DNA from: Microcyclospora pomicola
Lineage: Eukaryota > Ascomycota > Dothideomycetes > Capnodiales
Direction: 5' to 3'
Assembly: GCA_002786065.1 (NCBI GenBank)
Contig: NHNY01000009.1
Location: forward strand, 496,001 to 560,000
Length of the DNA stretch: 64,000 nucleotides
Shown: positions 55,293-64,000 of the stretch, one piece after another
Position numbering within the stretch: the first letter of the stretch is position 1
How the letters are laid out: every line of letters begins with the position of its first letter
Notes under the pieces: model-generated
Told to the model about the DNA's origin: nothing
Databases searched by the model: none
The model's input: only the letters and a program-made list of their open reading frames with translations
Translations under genes and position numbers: made by a program

Positions 55293-56192
55293 AGGAACAT
55301 TGAGATTGAAATGAAATGGACACAACCCAGGCTTGACAAAGCTGGGCGAAGTAAATGAGTAGAACTGTACATTGCCGTCTGATTTCCTATCATCAAAGAT
55401 GTACTACCTCGTCAAATTTTCATTGATGTTACAGGTGCTGAAAGCTTGTCCTCGTTTGTGTCTTACTTATACTGTGTCTGGCTGCAAAACTTCGTCCTCA
55501 TGGCTGAGCGGTTCGATTTTGACGTACATGGCTATGCCAGCGATTTGTCGCGATACAGCAATAACCCTGCGATGGTAGCAAGGTGACCTTTGAAGATCTG
55601 CTCTAGCTTACCACTGACAGGACAGATTAGCTAGATCTTCACCAATTAGCACGACAACTTTGAACACTTGCTGATGACAAATTACGGCTCTCTGGTTGGA
55701 GGGAAGGAGCAGCAAGAAGCCGACACTGACCACTTAATAGATCAAGTCAGATTCCCTCAGACCCGTGCGGTATATCTATCTTGACATCAAGAGGGCTCGA
55801 AATTTCGTCGCGGACACTTCCAACGCGACGGTTTTATGCAACAGATCCCAAGACACATTGCTCTATAGCTCGCTTTCACATAGCAAAAAAAACCAGTGTT
55901 CTCGAGTCACTCCTGTATACATCATCTGATAACAGCTGGGTCCTCGAGAGATATACAGTATAGGCGTGTAGCTCCTTCAGCTGGACCACATGGACTCAAT
56001 GTTTGATCCAATGGAGGCGAGGGTACAACACGATGTTTATATTTACAAGACAGGCATGGCCTCATATCAAGTTTCATCAATACATGTAGAGTCAACCAGC
56101 TTTTCGCGTCATGTAGAGCGTTATGTCAGCACTGCCGACTGACAACACTTCTGGGATACGTCCCAAGAATCACGAGACTACATCCCAATCTA
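55293..56192. other. Convergent intergenic region, QCR8 / sedolisin
   Basis: A 900-nt AT-rich gap between two stops. Both 3' UTRs lie here. Open frames are short and not protein-like. No gene is supported. Confidence 0.4.
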
Positions 56193-58298
56193 TTAGTGGC
56201 CGCTCCAGCCGTGCCCATAACCACCAGTTCCGGCGACCTTGAGTGCCAGGTCCTTCAAGACTCCAAAGTTCGGCGTGCCCAGACCCGTCACTGGGTCCCA
56301 GCCCACGGTTGCGTTCCACGACGCGTACGGGATGACACCCGCGCCAGCAATGACCTCGTCGGACTGGAGGTCGACGCCTTGACATCCCAGAGCAGCGCCA
56401 CTGGTGATGTCGTTGATGCCAGACGTGAGGCTGTAGAGCCATGGGTTCGCGAAGCCGATGGCGGGCTTACCGGCGCGGAAACGAGCATCGTTGAGAAGCG
56501 CAATGATCGCGGCAACGACGGGGGCAGCGGCGGAGGTGCCGCCGTTCGGAGTGGGCTGGCCATCGATGACGGTCAAGTAGCTGGAGGGAAGGAGTGTTAG
56601 TAAAAAGTCGAGGGGCAGAACGTAGTGTGAATCACATACTCAGGGTACAAGCTGTGGGCAGAGATGTCGGGGAAGCCACGACCAGCGAAGTTTGTGAAGT
56701 TGTTCGAGGAGTAGTAGTTCTTGGTTGCGGGGGTGATGTGCTTGCTCAGGTATGTGCTGATCGCCTTCTTCTGGTAGAAGGCGGTCGGGAAGTAGTAGGA
56801 GAATCCACCTGAATAGTCCATTAGCGCTGTCGTCAGAGGAGGGTGTCGTGAGACTTACCGCTGCTAGCATTCCAGGCCGATTCCGGGTTGACGAACTGGG
56901 TTCCTCCGACGGCAGTGATGTAGGGACAGGTACCTGTGATATGGTCAGTGACACTGCTGTAGCCTACATTCTCGATATGCTTACCTGGGAATTGAGGAGT
57001 GAATTGCGGAGCATCACTGCCATCGTTTCGCCGGCAGACAGCACCAACACCCTCGTCACCCGACGATTCGAGAATCGTTCGTCCGCGCAATCCCATCATT
57101 CCGATCATGTTGCACACGCGCTTGGCGTAGTTCTCAGGCACAGTGTTCTCGTGATCGCCGTATGAGTTGGAGATGACATATGGCAGGTTCGAGTTGGGCT
57201 GGGAAAGAAGGTACTGGTAATATTGCAAGTAGGGCTCGTTCTCCTCCGTGCTGGCGTTAGGCGACAACAGATCCGGGACGAACGGTGGGAGACCGCCAGT
57301 GATGTATTCACCGACAGGGAGGCCATCCACTAGACCAATGATGTTTTGGACGTCAAGGTTGGCCTCACCATCCGCCTCCGTGTCAGGATCCTGGTTATCC
57401 ACTCCGCCATTGATGAGCTTGAGCACTGTGAAGTTCTGGCTTGGGATGTCGAAAAGCTGCTCGAAGATTGCGAGATCGGAGTAGCTAGCGGACTCGTTCA
57501 AGAAAGAACCAAAAGCGATTGTGCTGCCTGCCGAAACATCGACCTTGTAGTCGCCGATGTTGTACAGCTCTTTGAGACATTGCGGGGACAACAGGGTGAA
57601 GTTCTTAGTTCGAGTCGCAGAAATAGGATACGCGATCGTCGTCTCACACGAGGTTGACAGTTGCCTCTTGGTTGGAGGGAGAGCATTCACTGCCTCTGTC
57701 CTCGATGGCCTTGAGTTGACCAGCTGAGCCTTGGTGTTGCCGAAGTACGTTGTTGGGGTGACAAAGTCAATTGCACTTCCCATGGAATCCGGGATCGAAT
57801 ACCCGGTGGTACGCAGCTTGGTTGTGGCTCCATTCGTGTATAGAGCGAACTCGGTGTCTAGCAACGAGTTGGCATTACCCACTGTGGTCGCAAAAGTAAC
57901 AATACTGCCATCGCTAGAGATGTCCTTCACACCAGAGCTTTTGAGCCAAGATACCACCTTTGCCTCGGATGCGCTTGAAGGAGCGAACAGAGCGTTTTGT
58001 TGATGCACATCGAGATATTGTCCGTACCCAGGGCTTCCAGGAGTTGAGACAAAGGCAAGTTTTGCCTCTAGCTGGTCAATGTTGGAGTATTGCCTATTGA
58101 ATTGAGATCAGTACAGCTTACAGCTTTAGAACAGAAGATTTCAGCCTACAGAGCAATTTGCAAAGTAATCGTCGTGCTGCTGGCCACTGTTTGGGTGGAC
58201 TTGCTCCAGCCATAGGGAAGGGCGGCCAGAGATTCATGGAGAAGACCATGGATTGGCCCGGCCAATGCCAACAACACAGCGCTACTGAATGTCTTCAT
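56193..58298 (-). CDS. Secreted sedolisin (S53) tripeptidyl-peptidase-like protease
   Basis: Five exons, 58298-58150, 58093-56985, 56933-56859, 56808-56640 and 56580-56193, give 629 residues. A signal peptide ([18 protein letters not shown]) leads a pro-domain of ~170 residues that ends in a basic site ([11 protein letters not shown]). The catalytic domain shows the Glu/Asp pair in GEANLDVQ near 290, the oxyanion Asp in SNSYGDHE near 360, and the serine in GGTSAAAP near 520, followed by the calcium site region [13 protein letters not shown] and [11 protein letters not shown]. Several Asn-x-Ser/Thr sites suggest glycosylation. It cleaves peptides at acid pH outside the cell. Fungal SED proteases release tripeptides during protein scavenging. 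Confidence 0.95.
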
Positions 58299-59199
58299 CT
58301 TGTTGTGTCGTCAAGCAGAAGGTTGAGAAAAAGTGGAAGAGCTGGAGGTTAGAGCAGAGGAAACAGCAAGTAAACCAAGCTTTCTATCAACGAAGCTTGG
58401 GCACTCCAAGCACCATAAGCTTCCGGGCAGGACGGCGTAGGCATTGGACGAGAGGCCTTCATGTCGATCACTTATCTTGTTCGATGTGGTACCATCCTGT
58501 CTACGACTAGCGGTCCCGAGCCACGACTCCTAGTTCTTACCTCGTCCGCCACAGGATGCACCATTCCGGCAGGTGAGGCATGTCAGAAGGACCACAAATG
58601 ATGCCGATACCCCTCGCTGCGTCAATCCACATGGTCATTGCGTATCTCTTGTGTATAAGCGTCCAAAATCCCCAGGGGAGTACTGTTTGCCATTGGTAGT
58701 TGTGTGATAAGCAGGCACTGGCTAAGCGGCGGTTACCTACCTCTTTCGGCTAGGCTGAGATGGTCAGTCGGACGTGCCGATTGCCACAGTACAGTAGTAC
58801 GCCGAGCTGCACACATACCGTACATTAGTTAGTGTTCGGTCCAAAGGACCCCCTCGCGACGAAATTCGTCTGCGTAATCATCATGTAGTATGGTCGCTGA
58901 GTTTCAGGTGAAATGCTGCTTGATCTGAGAATTGTGAGGCCAGACATCAAACGGATCTCAGTGGAATATATCACACACGAATCTGAAGACTGAAGATGCC
59001 CAACTTCCCAGATGGTACCCCTACCTTGTGCTGGGAAGGTAAGAGGAGAGCCGATTACAGAGTGACTGGTTCGTAGGAATCTGGTCAATGCATTGCAATG
59101 TGTGTCAGAACCTGATGCAGAAATCCCAAATGCTCATGATCCTACAACGCCTTGCATCAATCAAATATAAACATCAATCATAACGCATGCTCATGGCCC
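58299..59199. other. Intergenic region upstream of the sedolisin gene
   Basis: A 901-nt gap. The part 58.30-58.8 kb is the sedolisin promoter and leader; the rest is the 3' flank of the next minus-strand gene. No gene is supported. Confidence 0.4.
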
Positions 59200-60668
59200 T
59201 CAGATGGAAAGGTGTTTGCTCTGGTACCGCCACCAATCTTCTCTGGTGTCTGCTTTTCTCCATGACCCGACACCACCAGTGACTCCCTTTTCGTTGACAT
59301 CCCAGTGACCTCGTTCGATGTTCTCCAACCAGTTCTCCAATATCGCCACCAGCTTTGGACCATGCCGCATCACGAACGGGTTGTATTCGATCTGATATAG
59401 ATCACTATGGCTCTTGCGGATAGGTCGAAAATCTGACGTACGAGCGTATTTGTTCGCACCTAGTAACATTGGCAGGACGAGCCTGCATGCGTCCTCGAAG
59501 GGATTCTGCGCATTCGGGAACGCATCGAGATAGAGCCCACAAGGTACACGTTCTACCGTAGAGAATGGCCAGCGGAACTTGGCTTCCTTCCCTGAGATCT
59601 CGCCGGGGCATCGAAGAAAGAGGAAGGGCATCTTCATGCCAACCGTTTCCCCAGGATATTTCTCGAGAACCGTTTTGAAGGGCTGGTAAAGGAATTCTTC
59701 AACTTTAGGTAGCCGGATGCCCGGGGCGATGAACCAGATCTGCGAGTACTGTGCACGAATAAGCAAATCATAGGCGAAGCCATGCGGTACGCCTGCAACG
59801 TTCAGAGCTGTCCTCGTGCATAGGGGGTCCGGCTCATCGTCTTCCGGTCGAACGATACCAGCCCGCTTTTCTATAGCTTCCACAAGTCGTTTCCAGGTGT
59901 TGAGGGAACCAGTGAGATCGCCTAGAGTGTAAGGTTGTAAAATCCATGGTCGCGTGTTGTATCGCATCCGGCCGCCAAGGGCCATGTCGGATTGTGGAGT
60001 GTTGATCTCCGTCTCCGATGCGACATTGTCATTGATAGCGACTGCCTTCTCGTCATCAATCATATCTACGTATGCGCTCAGGATTGCCTCGAGTGCCTGC
60101 CATGGCAGATCTGCGTTTTTAAGATCCCACAAATGGTTGTAAGTTGGCATCAGGAGGGCACGATGTGTTACCTGGTCATACCTATCAAAAGAAACTTAGC
60201 GAGTACATCACTGCCACGAGTCTTGTGGTGTACCTACACGATGCCGGCCGGGGCTTTGACGAGTTCCTTCGAGGCAGTGTACAGCACGATGAAGCGATGT
60301 TTCTCCACCTTCGATTCATCGTGGTCTGGATCCTCTAACAGCTGGCCTAAAAGAAGCATTTCCATCGGCTTAGCGAGTCCAGTCACATGGTAGAAAAAGT
60401 TGTGCCCCGGTACATCGAAGACTTTGGATAGATATTTCTTGATCGAAGGTCGCACCAGTTTTTGCAGCGATTCGCTGCCATGTTTGCTCCACCATGACTT
60501 CTTTTGCATGTCGGAGATTTTCTTTCCACTACACACCCAGCCATACAGCATCAGGGTGTTATGTAACGCTGCGCAACGATCGACGTCGAGCTCACCATCA
60601 TTCTGCGGCGGTTGCTCCGGAGTCACACGCTGCTTCGCAACAGCCGCGAAGAGGGGACTCGGAGGCAT
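59200..60668 (-). CDS. Uncharacterised 470-aa protein
   Basis: Two exons, 60668-60238 and 60181-59200, joined by a 56-nt intron, give 470 residues. I recognise no domain and see no signal peptide or membrane helix. The text is clearly protein-like across both exons and rich in Trp, Tyr and Pro (for example FDVPGHNFFYHVTGLAKPM, MPTYNHLWDLKNADLPWQA, and RYQSKHLSI at the end), with no low-complexity stretches except a short Gln/Pro patch near residue 15. The aromatic richness and the fixed length suggest a globular enzyme or binding fold. It is tandem with the alpha/beta hydrolase gene. The product is probably restricted to fungi; I do not assign a function. Confidence 0.75.
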
Positions 60669-61408
60669 GGTCAGTTGAGCACGGTCATGCAAGAACCTCG
60701 CAGCTTGACCTGAGATCCCAGAAGGGTTGAGATATACAACCAAGGAATCAACCCTGACTCTCGTTCTTATCGATGTTTTCCTCAATTAAAGTCCGAACTA
60801 GGTATTCGAGGAAGAATTCTAGGTTCGGAACTTGCTAATGATATGACGTAGGGCTAACGTACATGTAAGATACACGCTTACGTAGTGTAACACTCTTGAT
60901 CAATGCATGCGTGGGTTACCAACGACGACTCTTGTGATTTGTGGATTGACTTTTACCACGTAATGGGTCAATTAAGACAGGTATGATGAAGGCTATTGGC
61001 AGTAGTTTGCGGGTTGAGGAATCATCCACCGACAAGTTTTCTGTTGCTTGGAGAGATCCTGCCGGAGGATTGTCAATATGTGATGCATGCTACGGCTTTT
61101 GAGACTGCGTTTGGATCTGCCGAAGAGAGTAAGAGTTACAGGAACGCTCCTTATCTGTAGAATGGCAATATCCGACCAGGCGCTTTCCATGTTTCCCGAT
61201 GGAGGCTCGTTGTGACCATTGACCACGGCGATTCGTTTCATGATCTGCTCGCATTACTGTTGTGGTCGTCGGCTTTTGCATCGGATTGAACAGCTCGGCT
61301 TTTGATTGATCATATGAAACGCTGGAAGAAGAATGACAGCGATATTTATGAGTGCTAAGCAAAATGGCGAGCCCAAATCTTCGCACGTGCTCAACACACG
61401 ACTCTGTA
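60669..61408. other. Intergenic region upstream of the 470-aa gene
   Basis: A 740-nt gap with the 470-aa gene's promoter and the 3' flank of the alpha/beta hydrolase gene. AT-rich. No gene is supported. Confidence 0.4.
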
Positions 61409-62620
61409 TCACTTCGGCTCGGACCTAAATGCTGTTACCCCTTGTATGAAGTCGGCGACAGCTTTCTGCCCCTCACGTCTGGTGGTTGCTTCGGTGTGTA
61501 AGGCACCGTGTACAGCTTTGCGCTCAACCTGGAAGTTGAGGTCGTCGCACAAGGTTACGATCTTACTTGCCTCTTCGGGCGGTACAACCTCGTCGCGGGT
61601 AGCAGCAACCACTAAGACCTGAGGTTTCTTGTTGGACTCCGATATCAAGCGCAGAGCTTCTTCACTATCCCAGTGGTTCCTGAGAAAGGGCCACAAGTAC
61701 TGATATGGGAGCCACTTCTGAGGGTACAACGCAAACAGCATACTCTTTACGCTAGTGAATGGCGTTTCGAGTATCAGTGCTGCAATCGGCATTTTCAGAC
61801 CTTGCGGACTAGCAATATGTGAAGCAGCAGCAGTTGAAGCAATTCCAGCGCCGATACTCTGGCCCCAGAGTATGACATTCAGCTTGTTTGCGTCTGAGGC
61901 TTTGTTGAATGTGCTCGCTACCCAGCTCAATAGCGCTTGGCTATCAAATTCGATACCTTTTTGAGACGCTCGCCCAGACGATTTCCAGTACCCACGATAT
62001 GACAATGCTACCATTGTATATCTGATTCTAGGAGCTCTCGAGCCGTCTGATCTGCGGTCATGCAGCAACCGGAGCACATGCGAGAGTAATGGAAGTCGTG
62101 GCGGTGTTGAGCTGCCATTGCCTTGGAAGTAACATATGACCACTTCACGAGATCCGTCCAATGCATGGTCGCCCAGCTGGTCAGTGGAATCGGCGTCTGG
62201 GATGCTGCCAACCACAAGAGCTAGTTTTGTTCCGTCAATGCTCTTGATGTGTTCCTCTTTCCAATGTACAGGGAGGCAGCCATCTGCGTAGTCTGCAACC
62301 TTTTCGGACCGCGCGAAAGGTGGCATGTACGGCATGTAGATGAATTTCTCCTGGAACACGACAGTCATGAAACATTTATACGCCCACAAACCAAGGAGCA
62401 GACCGGTGAAAATCGCGGGCGGCACAAGAAGAGGCGGAAGGGTCGCGGTCAGAAACCTGCGCTGCTGCGTCGAACCATTGGACCCTGATACAAGTGGTGT
62501 TCTTCTTTCTGCTAAATGCCCATACTGCACGGCTACGAAGGCATGGCCCCATTTGTTAGGGAACCTGGACGTTGAACCAGGTAGACCTCGAAAGATAGCA
62601 TAGTATTGTAGGTGGCGCAT
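61409..62620 (-). CDS. Membrane-anchored alpha/beta hydrolase (Bem46/ABHD13-like)
   Basis: An intronless gene of 403 residues. An N-terminal basic segment (possible mitochondrial or ER signal) precedes one membrane helix at ~60-85 (PPLLVPPAIFTGLLLGLWAY). The hydrolase domain has the nucleophile elbow LWGQSIGAG with Ser near 255, the acid region AATRDEVVPPEE near 345, and His in VHGALHTE near 375. The conserved strand VALSYRGYWKSSG is the oxyanion-loop region of Bem46-type proteins. Family members are ER- or membrane-associated serine hydrolases of unknown substrate; Bem46 in Neurospora affects hyphal growth. I took the ATG at 62620, as the frame further upstream starts without one. Confidence 0.88.
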   Translation of the reverse strand: MRHLQYYAIFRGLPGSTSRFPNKWGHAFVAVQYGHLAERRTPLVSGSNGSTQQRRFLTATLPPLLVPPAIFTGLLLGLWAYKCFMTVVFQEKFIYMPYMPPFARSEKVADYADGCLPVHWKEEHIKSIDGTKLALVVGSIPDADSTDQLGDHALDGSREVVICYFQGNGSSTPPRLPLLSHVLRLLHDRRSDGSRAPRIRYTMVALSYRGYWKSSGRASQKGIEFDSQALLSWVASTFNKASDANKLNVILWGQSIGAGIASTAAASHIASPQGLKMPIAALILETPFTSVKSMLFALYPQKWLPYQYLWPFLRNHWDSEEALRLISESNKKPQVLVVAATRDEVVPPEEASKIVTLCDDLNFQVERKAVHGALHTEATTRREGQKAVADFIQGVTAFRSEPK

Positions 62621-62998
62621 AAACAACGTCTCAGGTAGTCGAGACAGCGAGGCGTGAAGAGGAGCAACTCATTACTGTGCAGATGCGCTTTGTGAAGATG
62701 AATTAAGCAGATGGAGCGGCCTGGATCGATAGTTCAAAATGAGAGACCTTGAGCACGGAGGTGTAGTTGATGCAGTCAATGGCGACCACGAAAGCTTGGG
62801 CCTTCCCGATTCGGACGACCCTCTGCGCCGTGCTGACCCCGCGCCAGTATTCTGTTAGTGACGCGCTTCACACGATCAATATATGTAACAAGTGACCGTA
62901 GTATAACAACCTCACTTATAACCATAGACATCTATCATACTTCACGACACTAAGAGCGGCCCTCAGTATACAGAGCAAACTCGTTCGGAGGATAAAAA
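62621..62998. promoter_or_regulatory. Shared promoter region, hydrolase / DsbA-like
   Basis: A 378-nt gap between divergent ATGs. An A-rich run (GGATAAAAAATGGG) sits directly at the DsbA-like start. No named site was recognised. Confidence 0.45.
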
Positions 62999-63779
62999 AT
63001 GGGCTACGAATCGCAGATCCAGTTCACACTGGACACCATTTGTCCTTGGTATGTGAACAGCCCCCACCCGTGTTATGGAGGACATATTCCATCAGCAGTT
63101 CTCGTATCTCACATAGAATGAGTATTCCATGCTGAGATGAAGGTCAATTGTCAGGACTTATCTAGCTAGACGTCGCCTTTTCAAGGCTCTTGCCCAGCTA
63201 CCTAGTGACTGCCCAGTGACATTCACGATCAAGTACCTTCCATACCAGCTTTACCCGGATGCAACAGAAGAAGGAGAAAGTAAGTTCGATTGGTACAAGA
63301 AGAGCCGATATGGCGATTCCGAGGAGAAGATGCGGATGTATACCACCCTCATGTCTGCATATGGCAAAGCAGAAGGTATCGAGTACAAATTCGGCGGCAC
63401 AGTAGCCAATACTTTACAAGCACACCGGGTCATCCAACATTACCAGGAAGTGAAGGGGCCACAAGTTGCAGACAAGATTGTGAGTTCATTGTACCGGCAA
63501 TATTTCGAGGAAGAGCAACACCCGAGCAGTGTAGAAACATTGCTACGGGCAACGACTGAAGCAGGGCTGGATGAAAGCGAAGCAAGAAAGTTTATCGAGG
63601 ACAAGGACGATGGGCTGATGGATGTCAAGATGACAATGAGGGAACAAGCCGGTAACGGCATAGACGCGGTGCCCTACATCGTCATTGAAGGTAAAAGGAG
63701 GGACATAACACTTGAAGGATGCCGAGAGGTTGAAGAATATCTCAAGAATCTTCAAAGAGTAGTCAAGGAAAGCGATTAG
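62999..63779 (+). CDS. DsbA/FrnE-like thioredoxin-fold oxidoreductase
   Basis: Two exons, 62999-63048 and 63155-63779, give 224 residues. The active-site region is DTICPW|TYLARRRL, with the bar at the 106-nt intron, so the motif is CPWT with a single cysteine rather than CxxC. Further family segments are FTIKYLPYQLYPDA, YKKSRYG, FGGTVANTLQAHRVIQHY, and the C-terminal cis-Pro region DAVPYIVIEGKRRD. These cytosolic proteins resemble bacterial FrnE and 2-hydroxychromene-2-carboxylate isomerases, but the fungal substrate is unknown. The initial methionine gives MGYESQIQFTLDTICPW, a normal N-terminus for the group. It ends about 220 nt before the window edge. Confidence 0.9.
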
Positions 63780-64000
63780 GGGCATGAGAAGCTGCAAGAC
63801 GAATCAATTCACTTGCACCTGTTGACAAGAGTGGCCATGAGGATGATCAAATCAGTGTAAGACTTGCCATGGATCCGGTCTCGACACCAACTTTCGCTCT
63901 AACAGCTGTTTCTTTCGTGGTAGCTTCGAGATGGGAACCAGAACCCAACAGGTCCAAGCCTTGTCCGAACGGATAAGAGCGACACCGGGTAATCGAGACT
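63780..64000. other. Right window edge, non-coding
   Basis: The last 221 nt are the 3' flank of the DsbA-like gene. No further gene start is visible. Confidence 0.4.

Overview
The window is nuclear DNA from a filamentous ascomycete (Pezizomycotina). Gene content suggests a Dothideomycete, but that is inference. The reasons are compact genes with mostly 50-140 nt GT-AG introns, two Zn2Cys6 regulators, a fungal peroxin 20, a COT-1/Cbk1-type NDR kinase, a group I G-protein alpha subunit, a SUN-family wall protein and a secreted sedolisin. I see no bacterial operons, CRISPR array, rRNA, confident tRNA or intact transposon. Exon boundaries were placed by hand from splice signals, reading-frame phase and continuity of family motifs.

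Left part (1-33.5 kb) is gene-dense. In order: the 5' half of a C2H2 zinc-finger gene (runs off the left edge), a 145-aa unknown protein, a bHLH factor, an unusual small gene whose start lies inside the 3' end of pex20, pex20, SEC13, a Zn2Cys6 regulator, a VPS37-like ESCRT-I subunit, a TMF/Sgm1 Golgi coiled-coil protein, a CLC chloride/proton exchanger, ethanolamine kinase, an HpcH/HpaI aldolase, a glutaredoxin-like protein, a CHORD-CS co-chaperone, NAR1, RPB12, the NDR kinase, an SDHAF1-type LYR protein and the G-alpha gene.

Middle part (33.5-47 kb) is gene-poor: only ARP2 and the SUN-family gene are clear. The 5-kb gap 37.8-42.9 kb holds what looks like a decayed protein-coding remnant. The 33.5-36.5 kb gap holds a doubtful cysteine-containing ORF.

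Right part (47-64 kb) is dense again: a LIM (paxillin-like) protein, a PrtT/Leu3-like Zn2Cys6 regulator, a FAM32A-like protein, prohibitin 1 divergent from QCR8, a five-exon sedolisin protease, a 470-aa unknown protein, a membrane-anchored alpha/beta hydrolase and a DsbA/FrnE-like protein.

The genes do not form one pathway or a secondary-metabolite cluster. Several fall into shared themes: secretion and endomembranes (SEC13, VPS37, TMF, CLC), mitochondria (SDHAF1, PHB1, QCR8), morphogenesis and actin (NDR kinase, ARP2, LIM protein, SUN protein, G-alpha), and Fe-S or redox biology (NAR1, glutaredoxin-like, DsbA-like). The most unusual locus is at 4.8-5.6 kb.
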